Source: Ephydatia muelleri (Eukaryota > Porifera > Demospongiae > Spongillida > Spongillidae). Taken from it: a stretch of DNA of 64,000 nt. Both the position numbers and the translations under genes were made by a program. Under the pieces are notes generated by a model. The model was not told the origin of the DNA, made no database searches, and saw only the letters and a program-made list of their open reading frames with translations. Positions 12,161-22,609 of this stretch are shown here, piece by piece; the first letter of the stretch is position 1, and each line of letters starts with the position of its first letter. The stretch spans positions 7,322,040 through 7,386,039 of the forward strand of contig JABACO010000001.1 of the NCBI GenBank assembly GCA_013339895.1, read 5' to 3'.

Positions 12161-12857
12161 CACAAATGTGCATACACACTCAAGTAGCCCACTGTGACAC
12201 ATACATGGCATTGATGGCTGTTAATGAAGACAATCCCCACGTCTCAAACACCTATGAATCCGTGCAGTTATAGGTGCTCTATATGTGTGAGGTACTTGTA
12301 CATATTGGTTGAAACTGTTGAAGATGGAATAATTTAACACACATATAAAAACACCACACACATACCACACCACACCACACCACACCACACCACATGCACA
12401 CAAACACACACACTACTCAGGCCACCACCCACACAAACACACCTTACACATATCACCCCACACACATATACACCACCCACACCAACACACACACACACAC
12501 ATGCACATGCACACACACGAACACAACACAGGATACTCATCCTCACACCGCATATATAAAATGTAAACATGATATACAGACCTGTTGGAAGAGTCGCATA
12601 GCAAACTATGACTCACTAGCTTACAACCACATCTGTGCTGCAAGTATCAATTTCCTTGGGTAGATCATGACTTCACAAGCATCTATGTGGATCTGCCACT
12701 GTGGGAACATGTTCCTATTCACTGTTGGTCAGGAGCAGTAGGAGATCATGAAGGTGGTAAGCCATGCTGTCTCTGAGAAGATTTAAGGGAGGTAGATGGT
12801 ACAGGGAATGGGTAATACAAATGAACAAAGGGTCATTCCATGGGTTTTCAACCTAAA

Positions 12858-12914
12858 GTAAAGCGGTGATGTAATCCATCCGCAGCTGTGGGAATCAGGG
12901 TCTAGGTACGAGAT
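12858..12914. mobile_element. Relic of the right terminal repeat of the 4.5-kb RecQ/DUF6589 element
   Basis: AAGCGGTGATGTAATCCATCCGCAGCTGTGGGAATCAGGGTCTAG.. matches the inner-to-outer order of the right inverted repeat at 21645-21701 with several substitutions. Only this end remains. Confidence 0.7.
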
Positions 12915-13230
12915 TGCGTTATACACTGGGCGGGGCATTACAGCAGCGAATACAAGAGCGATTCGTATTCGCAGCTGTAATGTGCCGCCCTGTGTACACT
13001 GCTCGTATTTTAAAAGCGTTTATTGTTACGTGTTTTTTTAAACTACCCACATAAAGTTTACAAACAGACCACGCTAATATTTTCTAACTACACTTGATGT
13101 TCCAACAGAGTAATACATTCAGAAGAAACATCATAGGTTCTGTTATGTGTTTGATTAAAACGTGGAAGGGTTTTATCCCACAGTGTGTAACCATTATTCT
13201 ATGAACCATGCTTCTATTCGATATAATATA

Positions 13231-13350
13231 TGGGACAGTTTCCACGAAAATTGCCCCACGGTTAAAATGATATAAAAATGCATCGCGTTTGAAATGCTAG
13301 AACTTTCCAACGGATAACGCTATCGACTTCCTATTATCAACACTTCATAG
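13231..13350. mobile_element. Half of a TGGGACAGTTTCC inverted-repeat element
   Basis: This matches the left arm of the complete 242-bp element at 58871-59112: same terminus TGGGACAGTTTCC, then GCCCCACGGTT, ATAAAAATGCATC, CAACGGATAACGC and ATCGACTTCCTATT. The right arm is missing here and is replaced by another inverted repeat. Confidence 0.75.
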
Positions 13351-13803
13351 TGAACAAAATGCTTTCCTCGCAAGAGGTCTCTCCATCAGAAAGAGATATG
13401 TCCATAGTCAAAGGTATGTAGAAGAGAAAAGTGTAGAAGATTAATGAAATTAGTTGAACTGATTGGAGAGACCTCTTGCGAGGAAGCATTTTGTTTATCT
13501 TGTGTAATGCAGGACTACCGGCAGGTGAATCGCTGTCACTTGAACTGTCGCTATCTTGCGTGGAGGAATAAGTTGGCAGAGCACATTCCTGGGAGGAAAG
13601 ACCGCTAGGCCCTACATCGTCAGATGCTGCTTCAGAACAATGCTTTTTAACAGCTATTAGGCAGTTTACACACAGCAAATCTCCACTTCGCAAAGACAGA
13701 GATGGATCATAAGTTTCTCTGATGCAACTCGAAGATTTGAATATATGCGGCGCCGATGCTTCTTGAATGGGTCACAACGGTACTTGTGGCGATCGAGCGA
13801 CAT
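13337..13803 (-). pseudogene. Zinc-binding N-terminal exon of a transposon-type protein (broken)
   Basis: An ATG at 13803 opens a Cys/His-rich start (MSLDRHKYRCDPFKKHRRR). In another frame it continues FKSSSCIRETYDPSLSLRSG and DLLCVNCLIAVKKHC, then a Ser/Asp-rich linker. The spacing C..PF..H ... CVNC is what I recall from short N-terminal zinc domains found in invertebrate repetitive proteins. A frame change near 13730 separates the two halves, so this copy is broken or an unseen splice is needed. No catalytic domain is visible. Confidence 0.4.
13353..13496. repeat. Inverted repeat, ~32-bp arms
   Basis: Arm 13353-13384 (AACAAAATGCTTTCCTCGCA..) and arm 13465-13496 (..TGCGAGGAAGCATTTTGTTT) are reverse complements with one deleted base, 80 bp apart. 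Confidence 0.9.
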
Positions 13804-14099
13804 GACACAAAACAGAATAAACAGCACGTGCTTTTGCCCAAATAAGGAAACACAAACTGCTGATTCATGCTATTTGATAAAGCCACACGCGGGTAGCTGT
13901 GGTAAGACGTTTACATAACACCACTTGCAACGTATGTAAACAAAAGTGAATTTTGATGAGACATGCAAAAATGGCGCCCTCTGGTAAAATCTCGTGTGGT
14001 TCTCAGAGGTAATCAATATGCAAACTTTATTTTTCTGAAGCGTATAGACGTTGATAGTCCCTTCAGTTTTGTATTTTAAAAAACTTGTATTTCACGTGG

Positions 14100-17000
14100 T
14101 AGACACCTCTATATTTTTAAAAGGTACTTTGATGAAGCTAGAAATTTAAACCTTTATCCACTCCCCAAAATAATCGCCATAGATCAGTTCTACTCATCAT
14201 GGCCTTCAATTCAATGCCAAAAACCCTGCTGTCAATTGTATAGCAGCCAAGATATGAGTGTGCCAAGTTGCAACTTTTACGAAAAAATTAATTATTCAGT
14301 GGCGTGTATTTCGTAAACCATTAACATTACAAACACAATAAATGGTACAAGTCACTTTCATATGAAGACCAACATATATGAGAAGTTAGAGCAAAATCGG
14401 AAGACGTGAGTCACAACTCTTGCTCATTTGACATGGAATGACCCCTATGCAATAATTGTCCTGCTAGCTATCATGAATTATTAACCACGGAGCAGCTGCA
14501 ATTCATGCTTGCTGTGTACATTAGTATTCCCCATACCTATCTCCTCACTCATTCATTCATTACTGATACAAATGCTCTCACTAGCTAGTTCTAGCAAGGC
14601 AAAGCGCCTTGGAGTTATAATGAGGCACCTTGCTTCTAACATCTCTATTTGTCATACGATCTGATTGGTGCTTTGAAAGTGCTGATATGATGCAAGCTGT
14701 GCATGGTGCAGCAAGGACATGTGACCCTGCTTTGATGCCATGAACCACTGTACCATGCAGTCTGTACTGACACAATGCCCTACACATGGCAGCTCCAGTG
14801 GTCATGTACATTTGCCAGGTGCAAGGGATCATCCAGTATCACTGGGTGATTTGATCTGGTAAGTATACAATTATCCAGTGGGTAGCATGTCTCAGAGTGG
14901 GAGCAGCGATGGCACGAATGGCTGCAATACTCTTATAATGACTACTGTCGGCTGGGTCTGCCTGAAAATCGGGTGGAGGTTTTGGACGACATATCTGAGT
15001 ACTGTATGATAATGCAAATGCTTTGTGTGCAACTGCTGTGTGGGCCTTCCCTCACAATAGATGCTGCAAACAATTTGGGGCCACCCTTGTGCACTGATAG
15101 CAAAAGGAAGGTGGATAGGCACAACAGCCAACAATGATGTGTACTGCAGGTGAGGTAGCCACTGTCAGATACAAGTTGTGTATGTGTGTGTTGTGTGTGC
15201 GTGTGTTGGGTGTGTTGTGTGTGTGTGTTGTGTGTGTGGGTGTATGTGTGTGGGTGTATGTGTGTGGGTATGGACACTCCTCTGGCTCCTTCACAACTGC
15301 ACCGCCCCTAATCCAAACCCTGCTGCAGATATAGTGGTGGGAAGGACATACAAGGCTGCTGAGTACAGTACTCAGCAATGTGAAGCAGAGGAACCACTTT
15401 CAGATGTGCAGACCAACATCTCATGTCGTCCTCTGAAGACTGGCTTCCAGCAGCTCTTCACATAACACAATTTCAACTGGAGGAACAGTTGAGTACATAT
15501 CATGGTTGTTGAAGGTGTTTTATAGACACATTCATGCATATATCACACATGCTCGTACCCATACAAGTGCCAAAACAGTTGAGCACTGCAGCAAGGAAAT
15601 GCAAAGTTCACGAAGACCGAATATACGATGGCAATTTCACACAATGCAGTGAGCTACGTACGTTTTAACATGCTTGCAATCAACTGCGCTGTATCTATGA
15701 AATACATATAGCTGTACATTAATCCACAAAACTATAACTACCAGTTCATGAAGCAGTTCAAGGAATTCCTTCCTAGACAGTAAAAACGCACATGCTGGTG
15801 CCATGGACAAAGAGAACATTCGATTTGGATTTTTGTGGGAGCAAGTCCAGAGCCCGAAATTTAACACCTAACAACGAATGTACTATTTGGTACATGACCG
15901 AGTCGAAAGACGCACCTGCTGCCAAAATATGGCAGCACCTCCTCGTACTGGTCATTACGTACATTTACATTTAATTCACGATAAACTTCAGCAACGCACA
16001 TTGCTGGTCCCCAAAAGGTCGACTACAAGCACATACTCGGATTAGTTAGTACTTTCTGTCATCTTTGAGATTCAGCTAGTTTTCAAACTTTCTACCTTGG
16101 GAGCGTGGTAAACTCACTTCTAAGCGGAGAGGTACGTCGAGGGTTACCCGCTTTCACGACCCATAACTTCCCGTAGCGACAAAACTGTGCCATGAGGAAT
16201 GCAGTTTAAATAGAATGATGATGCTATTACAAGGTTTAAAATGGCGCTGATAAATGTACAGAAGCTCACGTTTCTTAGTCAAGGACGTTGCTAAGGGAAT
16301 TACATTATTTTGTTTACCACAAAGCCGCAGTTGTGTGGAAATTCTCCCATACCGTCATCTTCATTGCTTGCGGTTATCGATGTATTTATAAGATTGAATA
16401 AAGCTGTAACGAGACTCAATCTGGCCGTGGCTTGAACTGAACATCTTCAAATGTGAGTTCCGTGTACGTATAGAAATGAATAGATTCCCACCCCACTTCC
16501 TCCTGACCTGATATCCACATACAGCCAACATAAGGTGGGGGGGTCTGTGCCGTCTTTAACAGAAACTTTATAGTACACGATAGACGCATTAAATTGGCAC
16601 TGGTATTTCCACTACCGGTATTGTGCATGACCTTCTATGTCACGTTGTGTAGGTATTTGTATTTAAGCTGATGTATACATGCATGTTGCTTTTGTGATAT
16701 AAGCAAAGGCGGTCAATTGCGCGGGGGCGTTACATTGGTATCATAAGTCTTACCGAGTCTTCAGCAACCCCGACTGGTCCTAGCGGCGACCCGCGCCATG
16801 TCCCGCAACATCCACAAAGCGCAAAGTGGTAACTAAATGATGAGTGTGAAGCCTCTCCTGTGGTCGAAGAGGATTGAGCTATAGTCTATAACCGCACCAG
16901 GTTATGCTGTACCTGAGGACCAGTGGAATTAGGAGTTATATTTGCTGAAGACAAGCCGTTCTGTCTGGTTACACAGCAAGGACTTGACGCCAGCTCGGGA

Positions 17001-17184
17001 TATACAGCGCCGGCGTTACAAAATAGTTATAGTAGGGCAGCACGGCTCTGAAGGGAGTGAGCTGATTTAAATTCCAGTACTGCAGCGCTTTAGGGTCACC
17101 ATCGTCTGTAGATACAGTACCAAATATTAATTCAAGTGACAGTCATGTGATCGAGTGGTGCGGTGTTTATGTGTATGGCGGTAC
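14100..17184. other. Gene-poor stretch with a GT microsatellite
   Basis: Contains an imperfect GT tract at 15178-15270. A few 60-80 codon ORFs occur (14581-14832, 14892-15134 and 16416-16628, all minus). They lack recognisable domains, and I could not link them by splice sites, so they are left uncalled. Confidence 0.45.
17176..17184. repeat. Left 9-bp target-site duplication (TGGCGGTAC)
   Basis: TGGCGGTAC directly precedes the left terminal repeat and is repeated exactly at 21702-21710 directly after the right terminal repeat. Confidence 0.9.
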
Positions 17185-17415
17185 TAGTCTCGTACCCAGA
17201 CCCAACTATCCGCAGCTGCGGATGGATTACATCACCGCTACGCTTCTAGAGGGTCTGGTGAAATGCCTAACAAAAGTTGTGCCACGCTTAGGATTTTAGA
17301 AGCGTACAATCAGAATGCAGAGCACCCGTGACGTCAGGTGTAGGGTGTAATAAGAGTGTAATACATTAATTAGCAATATAGTATTTCATTAATTTCTGAC
17401 ATTGGCGCGCGTGGC

Positions 17416-18182
17416 ATGGCAACTGGCATGGCAACAGGCGATACCGACACCATCATCTTGCAAGCCACTCAGAGACTAGGGTACCCCTCACTTCGTGAGA
17501 ATCAGTATAAAGCTGTGTTTAGTTTTCTAAACGGAAACGATGTTTTCGTAATCCTTCCTACTGGAAGCGGCAAATCTTTGTGCTTTGCTGTCTTACCGTT
17601 TGCCTTTGATGCTCTTCACGGGCGTGTTGGGAGTATTGTAATCGTCATATCGCCACTTATTGCTTTAATGAAGGACCAAGTAAGTTTATTGTGCTAATGC
17701 AAGTGCTGCACTTACAGCTCCATATCACTATAGGTCACTGCTCTTAACGCTAAAGGTGTTTCAGCAGCGTGTGTTAGTAGCGACGTGGATGACCGCATTC
17801 AACGTGAAAGAGTTCTAAGAGGCGAGGTTCAAATCATTTTCATAGGTCCTGAAATGTTGATGCGAAACACGACCTGGAGAGAAATGCTAAGAACTCCAGT
17901 GTACCAAAGTAATTTGGTAGCTTTTGTAATCGACGAGGTCCACTGTGTCACCAAATGGTTAGAAATTCTGTCTACGTTGATTGATGCTTATTTTTATATA
18001 CTCTTTCTTATAGGGGTGATTACTTTCGACAAGAATTCAAAAACCTTGGTGCAGTAAGAAGTTTGATTCCATCACACATACACATCATGGCGATGACAGC
18101 AACTGCCACTACAGCAACTAGAGAGAATGTCATCACTACGCTGGGACTCATTGACCCAGTAATTACATGCATACACACATAA
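17416..18182 (+). CDS. RecQ-type DNA helicase, N-terminal RecA domain only (transposon-borne)
   Basis: Exons 17416-17679, 17734-17957 and 18014-18182 join in frame (GT-AG borders) to about 218 residues ending in TAA. Motif 0 region (LGYPSLRENQYKAV), Walker A LPTGSGKS, SPLIALMKDQV, a DEVH box (IDEVHCVTKWG), and motif III as MTATATTATR are all present in RecQ order. The second RecA domain, RQC and HRDC are absent: the next sequence is already the 3' end of the convergent gene. The last codons (GACCCAGTAATT) hold a possible donor, but no downstream plus-strand exon was found. Either this is a functional half-helicase, a truncated copy, or part of a longer spliced message I cannot see. Confidence 0.85.
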
Positions 18183-18226
18183 ACGCAAGAGTATTACATC
18201 AATAAACATTACAGTGGTTCAAAGTT

Positions 18227-21200
18227 CTAACGAGAAAGAGTGCATAGTTTGAGGATTTGAGATACTTTCTTTGTCATCCACAAATGTAGCTTCTTTTTAT
18301 TGATTGATGCTATGAGCTTGTTACATTCAATTGATGGAAATGTGCGATGCTTTCGTCCAGATTGAGGAGAGAACACCCTATTCTGTGATAGCTCTGTGAC
18401 CACCTTCATCAGATCCTCAGCCTCTGATCTTGTAGTATGGTTGCTTGTAGCCCATCCACCTGTTAGTTTATCAAACACAGTAATAATATTCTTTAGAACC
18501 CCAAGTGCCTTTCCTGCTCTTACTATTGCTTGAGGTGTTTTGTTGGCACCCAGATGGGTAACTGTACCTTTAAGTAATCTGTTAAGGTGTTCCATATGTA
18601 GATCAGCGGAGATATTCTGCCCTGCATGGACCGCCCTCACTATTAACGAAGCGCCCCCACAACATCTGTTCAGCGTATCGTTGGGGCAAGATGTAGTAAT
18701 ACTGCATCAGGAGATTGAGTGCCTCTATGCAGTAGTTCTTGTGCTGCGTAGCACGAAAGATGAGGAGAAAGTACTTCCAGCAGCGAAGTACTCTGTATCC
18801 ATCCCCCTCTCTAATGGAGTCTTTGAATTCTAACAGCAGTAATCCCAATGAGAGTGTCTCCATTGCATACTCTACCACTCTATCTCCTGAACCACATGTT
18901 GACTTGTCCATTATAAATTCTATGGTCACCATCTGACGGCACAATGTCTGTACAAGAGACGTTGCTGCTGCCGTAGGGTTTTCTTTGGACAAGATCTTAG
19001 ATGACAGATCTGTCAGATTTGAGGCTCCAGCTACGTGCATTGCTGCTGTCAAAACATGTGCTGTTGTTACAAGCTCCATGAATTCTTCACATGCGGTTAG
19101 GTCCTTGGTCACATCTGAGATCACATTCCTTCTATTGATAACTTCCCTTAGCTGGAAGAGGGTGCCTGCATCCATCCCAGAGCAGGAGTTATACAGCCTC
19201 TTCCAGATCACCTATGGGCACCAATTAACAGAGAAGGTGCAATATCATGAACACATTCCAAATCCTATTAGCAAGCACAAGCATGCATTATTAACAGCCC
19301 AACATCTCTGTACTCAACACATGCTTACCTCCATAAAGCACATCTTTGTGTGCCAATCTTCAATGACAGGGAAGAACCCTTCTAGTCTTTCATCACCATT
19401 CTCTGCATTAAACTCCACTCTCTGGCTGCCCCGAATTCGTGCAACGGTCAGTTGGTCACCTTCCAATGGAATATGGCTGAAAGTGTTGACATGGATGTCA
19501 ACTGCTGTTGTACCTCCTCCTCCAGTGCAAACATCAATTGTCTGCATGGTTGTGGTCCTGGGGACATACTTGTGCAGTTCATCTAAAATGTCCACCATAT
19601 CGTTAAGAACATTCTCATTCTTTAACAGCACTCCCAAAGGCACCTGTGAATTTATTAGCAAACCACTTTTAAAGCAATGTTTATATTTTGTATAGGAACA
19701 TACCACTTCTGATTTCAGTTAGAGCCATATTCTTTGAGTACTGGTGTTCGATATGATGGTTTGCCATAGCTGATAAAGATTGTAGACCAGGAATATGTTG
19801 GACAAACATCCTAGTAACTAGTGTTTCAAAGTTTGAAACTAACTGAAAGTTATCCTCTACTGATGGGTAAAAAACATTGAAATCAATGTCCTGTGGGAAA
19901 ATCATAGTAGCATCAGCACTTAGGTGTTTAAAGCTGATCCTGTCTTTAACAGCATAAGCATGGAAATAATGCAGAGAAGAGGTCTGGCTGTTAATTCGCA
20001 TGTCCCTAGGCTTAACGTTCTTATCAATGTTGTCACCAACCAGCCTAAATCCACTCCACTCTTCAGTTTCTTCATTTCCAATCTCTGTAATACAGTTTAC
20101 ATCTGTGGAGACTGTAAGTTGTAATCAGTTTTAAAGAAAAACCAATTTTACCTGCTGATCCTTGCATAGACGGACATGGAGATGTATCATGCTCTTTGGG
20201 CTGGGGTGTGAAATCTTCATACGATGTACTAGTCAAAGCAGATATATCTGGACTCAATGGACTGACAAAGCTGTCCTCATTTAATGACAAAGATGCAATG
20301 GATGGTCTTGGAGTAGAAGCATAAACGGGGTCTGGCAATGATTGTACATCAAATTCTGAACATGCTGAATCTGATGAATCATTAGACAAGTGAACTGTTG
20401 GTAAACCTGTGATGAAGCCCTGTGTGAAAGATGATTCAATGCCAAGTCCGCATTCCAATATTGATCTTACATTGCTGCTTGCTGTTTGCGTGGTAAGTGT
20501 TGTAACCCAGTCCTTAACAAGATGATCGTGATCATCACCAAGGATATCAATCAATTTTAGAGTGCTGTTGATAGAAAGGCACAGGCCAAGTTTCTGCAGC
20601 CTTGCGTACACCTATATATGGTGAGAGATGAAAATTCGCAATATTTAAAATCCTTGTGACTCAATAGAAAAAGTACCTGTTTTGCAGCATGTCCTGAATA
20701 AAGAATTAAAGATGTGAAGAGGTGTGCAAGGGTGCTCCTTCCGTGGGACTTGACGAGGATTCCTATACAGCTAGCCATTGTACATTGCCGCCTTGAGCTG
20801 TTTCTTGGAATGCTAGCATTTAGGATGCCTGTCAGAACTGGAGCTACGTGCTGCAATGCAGTGAATTGATTCTCCCATGCATCAGATGTAAAGATTCCTG
20901 GGTTAGATTCGTTTAATGTGACAGTGCAATCTCTAGATGTGAGAATGTTTTTCATCTCTTGGCGAATCGTCCTGTGGATTCTCGCCAGCAAATGATTCCT
21001 CACTGCCTGAGATTTAAATGAATGGTTTGCAAAGGCTTGTTTAGAGTTGCGACCTAATGACTTTGCGATCGCTCCCCTTGTCGAGGACAATTCATATCTT
21101 CTCTCGCGGCCTTTATAGGTCACAACAATCTAAAGAATATCCAATAAAGTAACCATTATTGAAACACGCAGCCTCACCTTAACGGCCTTTCCGCTTTGTT

Positions 21201-21525
21201 GAGTGCTGGCTTTTCGTTTTGTGCCTTTGCTTTCCGACGTCATTGCAGAATCACAGCTGCGGAGAGATTCATGGAGTTTGGATACAAACTCGCCTTTTAA
21301 TCTTCCAACTTTTTCCTTCAGTGCACTAAAATTGCCGATGGAATTGAAACACTTCGTGCACAAGTACCCCGTAGTGTACTCTTTTGTCGCTTCATTCCTA
21401 GCGACCCCAGCCTCGCATGCCAAATCGACTAACGCAGCAGCGTTACGCTCTGACTCTTGACTAGAAAGTAGCCTTCTTTTCTTGGAATCGAGGACGGGAG
21501 CAACACAAAACTTGCAGCGATTCAT
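18227..21525 (-). CDS. DUF6589-type transposon protein with N-terminal zinc-binding domain
   Basis: Exons on the minus strand: 21525-21178, 21129-20677, 20611-20152, 20111-~19704, 19643-19329, 19211-~18640, then 18640-18227. The N-terminus has paired CxxC motifs (CKFC at residues 4-7, CTKC about 50 residues later) and a basic KRK segment. Later comes GDNIDKNVKPRDMR, then SLHYFHAYAVKDRI, PLGVLLKNENVLNDM, GDQLTVARIRGSQR, and DLHMEHLNRLLK: a series I recognise as the DUF6589 family, common in invertebrate and fungal repeats. The GDN and GDQ acidic residues are candidate catalytic positions; that is inference. Oddities: the exon 4/5 join does not keep the PLG frame with the best donor, and a frameshift is needed near 18640 to reach the DLHMEHLNR block. 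This copy may therefore be inactive, or the sequence has small errors. Confidence 0.75.
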
Positions 21526-21701
21526 TAGTGCAAATTTGAGACCGAATGACGCGATTTGACACTTTAGACGTCATATTTATTACATAACATCGACTTCCGT
21601 CTGGCACAACTTTTGTTAGGCATTTCACCAGACCCTCTAGAAGCGTAGCGGTGATGTAATCCATCCGCAGCTGCGGATAGTTGGGTCTGGGTACGAGACT
21701 A

Positions 21702-21710
21702 TGGCGGTAC
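21702..21710. repeat. Right 9-bp target-site duplication (TGGCGGTAC)
   Basis: Exact copy of 17176-17184. The surrounding GGTGTTTATGTGT is also present on both sides, so the target was itself a short local repeat. Confidence 0.9.
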
Positions 21711-21769
21711 GGTGTTTATGTGTGGTTAATGGAGCGTAAACATATAATTGGTGATTTCATGAGAGTGGC

Positions 21770-22605
21770 AGCAGGGGCGGATCCAGGATTTTGGGAAAGG
21801 GGGGTCTGATAAATATATTCACAACTGGGGGAGGGTACGGGAGGGGGCGTGCCCCCTCCCATGACAGCAAAGGGGTCTGGGGTAGTCTCGTACCCAGACC
21901 CATATGTACGTAACGATGATCATCGCTTACAGTATGACATCACGTACCTCTGTACGTGATGTCATACTGTAAGCGATGATCATCGTTACGTACATATGGG
22001 TCTGGGTACGAGACTAGGTCTGGGGCGAAGCCCTAGCCGCTTTTTTGCTTTTGCGTTTATTTAGCATGAAATTGACAGTGATATCCAATACGTATACATC
22101 ACGGGATATCCGGATTACTACTCTGATTACTAGAGCCTGTATGGATAGCGACGAGAAAACTGTTCATTCTTCACAATGCTATAGTTCCTACTGCTCAGCA
22201 ATTAAATTCGTGGCGCAAAGCTTTTGTGAATTTGTGACCGAAGCGTGGACGTGGCCAAGCACCAGCTACATGTCGGCCTATAAACGACTCATGCATGTTT
22301 TACTATAGTATTAGTATTTAGCTCTATAGCTATCTGGAAAAGAATCTGAGATCCATCACATTCACGTCTTTTGATCGCTTTATACCTCAATTCCTGCTCA
22401 CACGCACCGTTCGATCGATCGCGCGATTAAATATTTCGTTAATACACATGTAGGAGATATAATTAGATCGATATAGACCCCACTTGGCTAGAACGATGTG
22501 CAATCTTGCAAATCCAAGGACGGTAACATGCAGAACGCTGCATAGATTACAGTATGCATTACGTCATTCTTCATATAGGAAAGGGGGGGTCCGGACCCCA
22601 GAGTT
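21770..22605. mobile_element. Older repeat (GGGGCGGATCCAGGATTTT type) that hosts the palindrome
   Basis: CAGGGGCGGATCCAGGATTT near 21773, GGGGGCGTGCCCCCTCCC, GGGGCGAAGCCC, and GGTCCGGACCCC near 22590 are the kind of GC-rich ends seen in widespread invertebrate repeats. The boundaries are approximate. The palindrome at 21883-22016 is inserted in it, between two copies of GGTCTGGGG. Confidence 0.4.
21883..22016. mobile_element. 134-bp palindromic non-autonomous element (MITE) with 9-bp TSD
   Basis: The two 67-bp arms are near-perfect reverse complements, starting TAGTCTCGTACCCAGACCC and ending GGGTCTGGGTACGAGACTA. GGTCTGGGG at 21874-21882 is repeated exactly at 22017-22025. Termini and duplication length equal those of the 4.5-kb element, which is the likely source of its transposase. 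Confidence 0.93.
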
Positions 22606-22609
22606 GATG

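Larger units (their letters stand above)
8839..13336. other. Gene-poor stretch
   Basis: Between RPL6 and about 13.3 kb no ORF shows both coherent protein features and splice sites. What can be seen are repeats, listed separately: hairpins, a C homopolymer, a CA microsatellite and transposon end relics. An ORF at 9657-9845 (-) has an acidic heptad-like stretch but no recognisable relatives, so I do not call it a gene. Confidence 0.5.
17185..21701. mobile_element. 4517-bp DNA transposon with 100-bp TIRs carrying RecQ-like and DUF6589-type genes
   Basis: The termini 17185-17284 and 21602-21701 are exact inverted copies over 100 bp, starting TAGTCTCGTACCCAGACCC and containing the palindrome ATCCGCAGCTGCGGAT. 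A perfect 9-bp duplication TGGCGGTAC flanks the element. Inside, a RecQ-type helicase gene (+, 17416-18182) converges with a DUF6589-type gene (-, 21525-18227), and almost no other sequence is left over. Perfect ends and duplication imply recent movement, though the DUF6589 frame shows lesions. A short palindrome with the same ends (21883-22016) and relics at 2444, 9328 and 12858 look like its non-autonomous and dead relatives. The 9-bp duplication is typical of Mutator-like elements among known superfamilies, but the encoded protein does not look like a MULE transposase to me. Confidence 0.92.

Noticed and set aside
12042-12570. Long ORFs with Cys-Val or Thr-His repeats over CA/GT tracts
   Set aside because: They are translations of microsatellites and occur on both strands; no protein should be inferred. 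The same applies at 5041-5292 and 15178-15270.
14581-15134. Minus-strand ORFs near a GT tract as exons of one gene
   Set aside because: Weak splice context and no known domain. One reads through a microsatellite.
8839-17000. tRNA or other structured RNA genes
   Set aside because: I looked for cloverleaf-like A and B box pairs and conserved RNA motifs by eye and saw none convincing; a covariance search could still find some.
18985-19695. 236-codon plus-strand ORF as the missing second RecQ domain
   Set aside because: It is antisense to well-conserved DUF6589 exons and has no helicase motifs IV-VI.
17185-21701. Assignment to Academ, Helitron or Mutator-like elements
   Set aside because: Helitrons lack inverted ends and target duplications, Academ makes 3-4 bp duplications, and the MULE transposase signature was not seen. 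Only duplication length fits Mutator-like elements, so I left the superfamily open.
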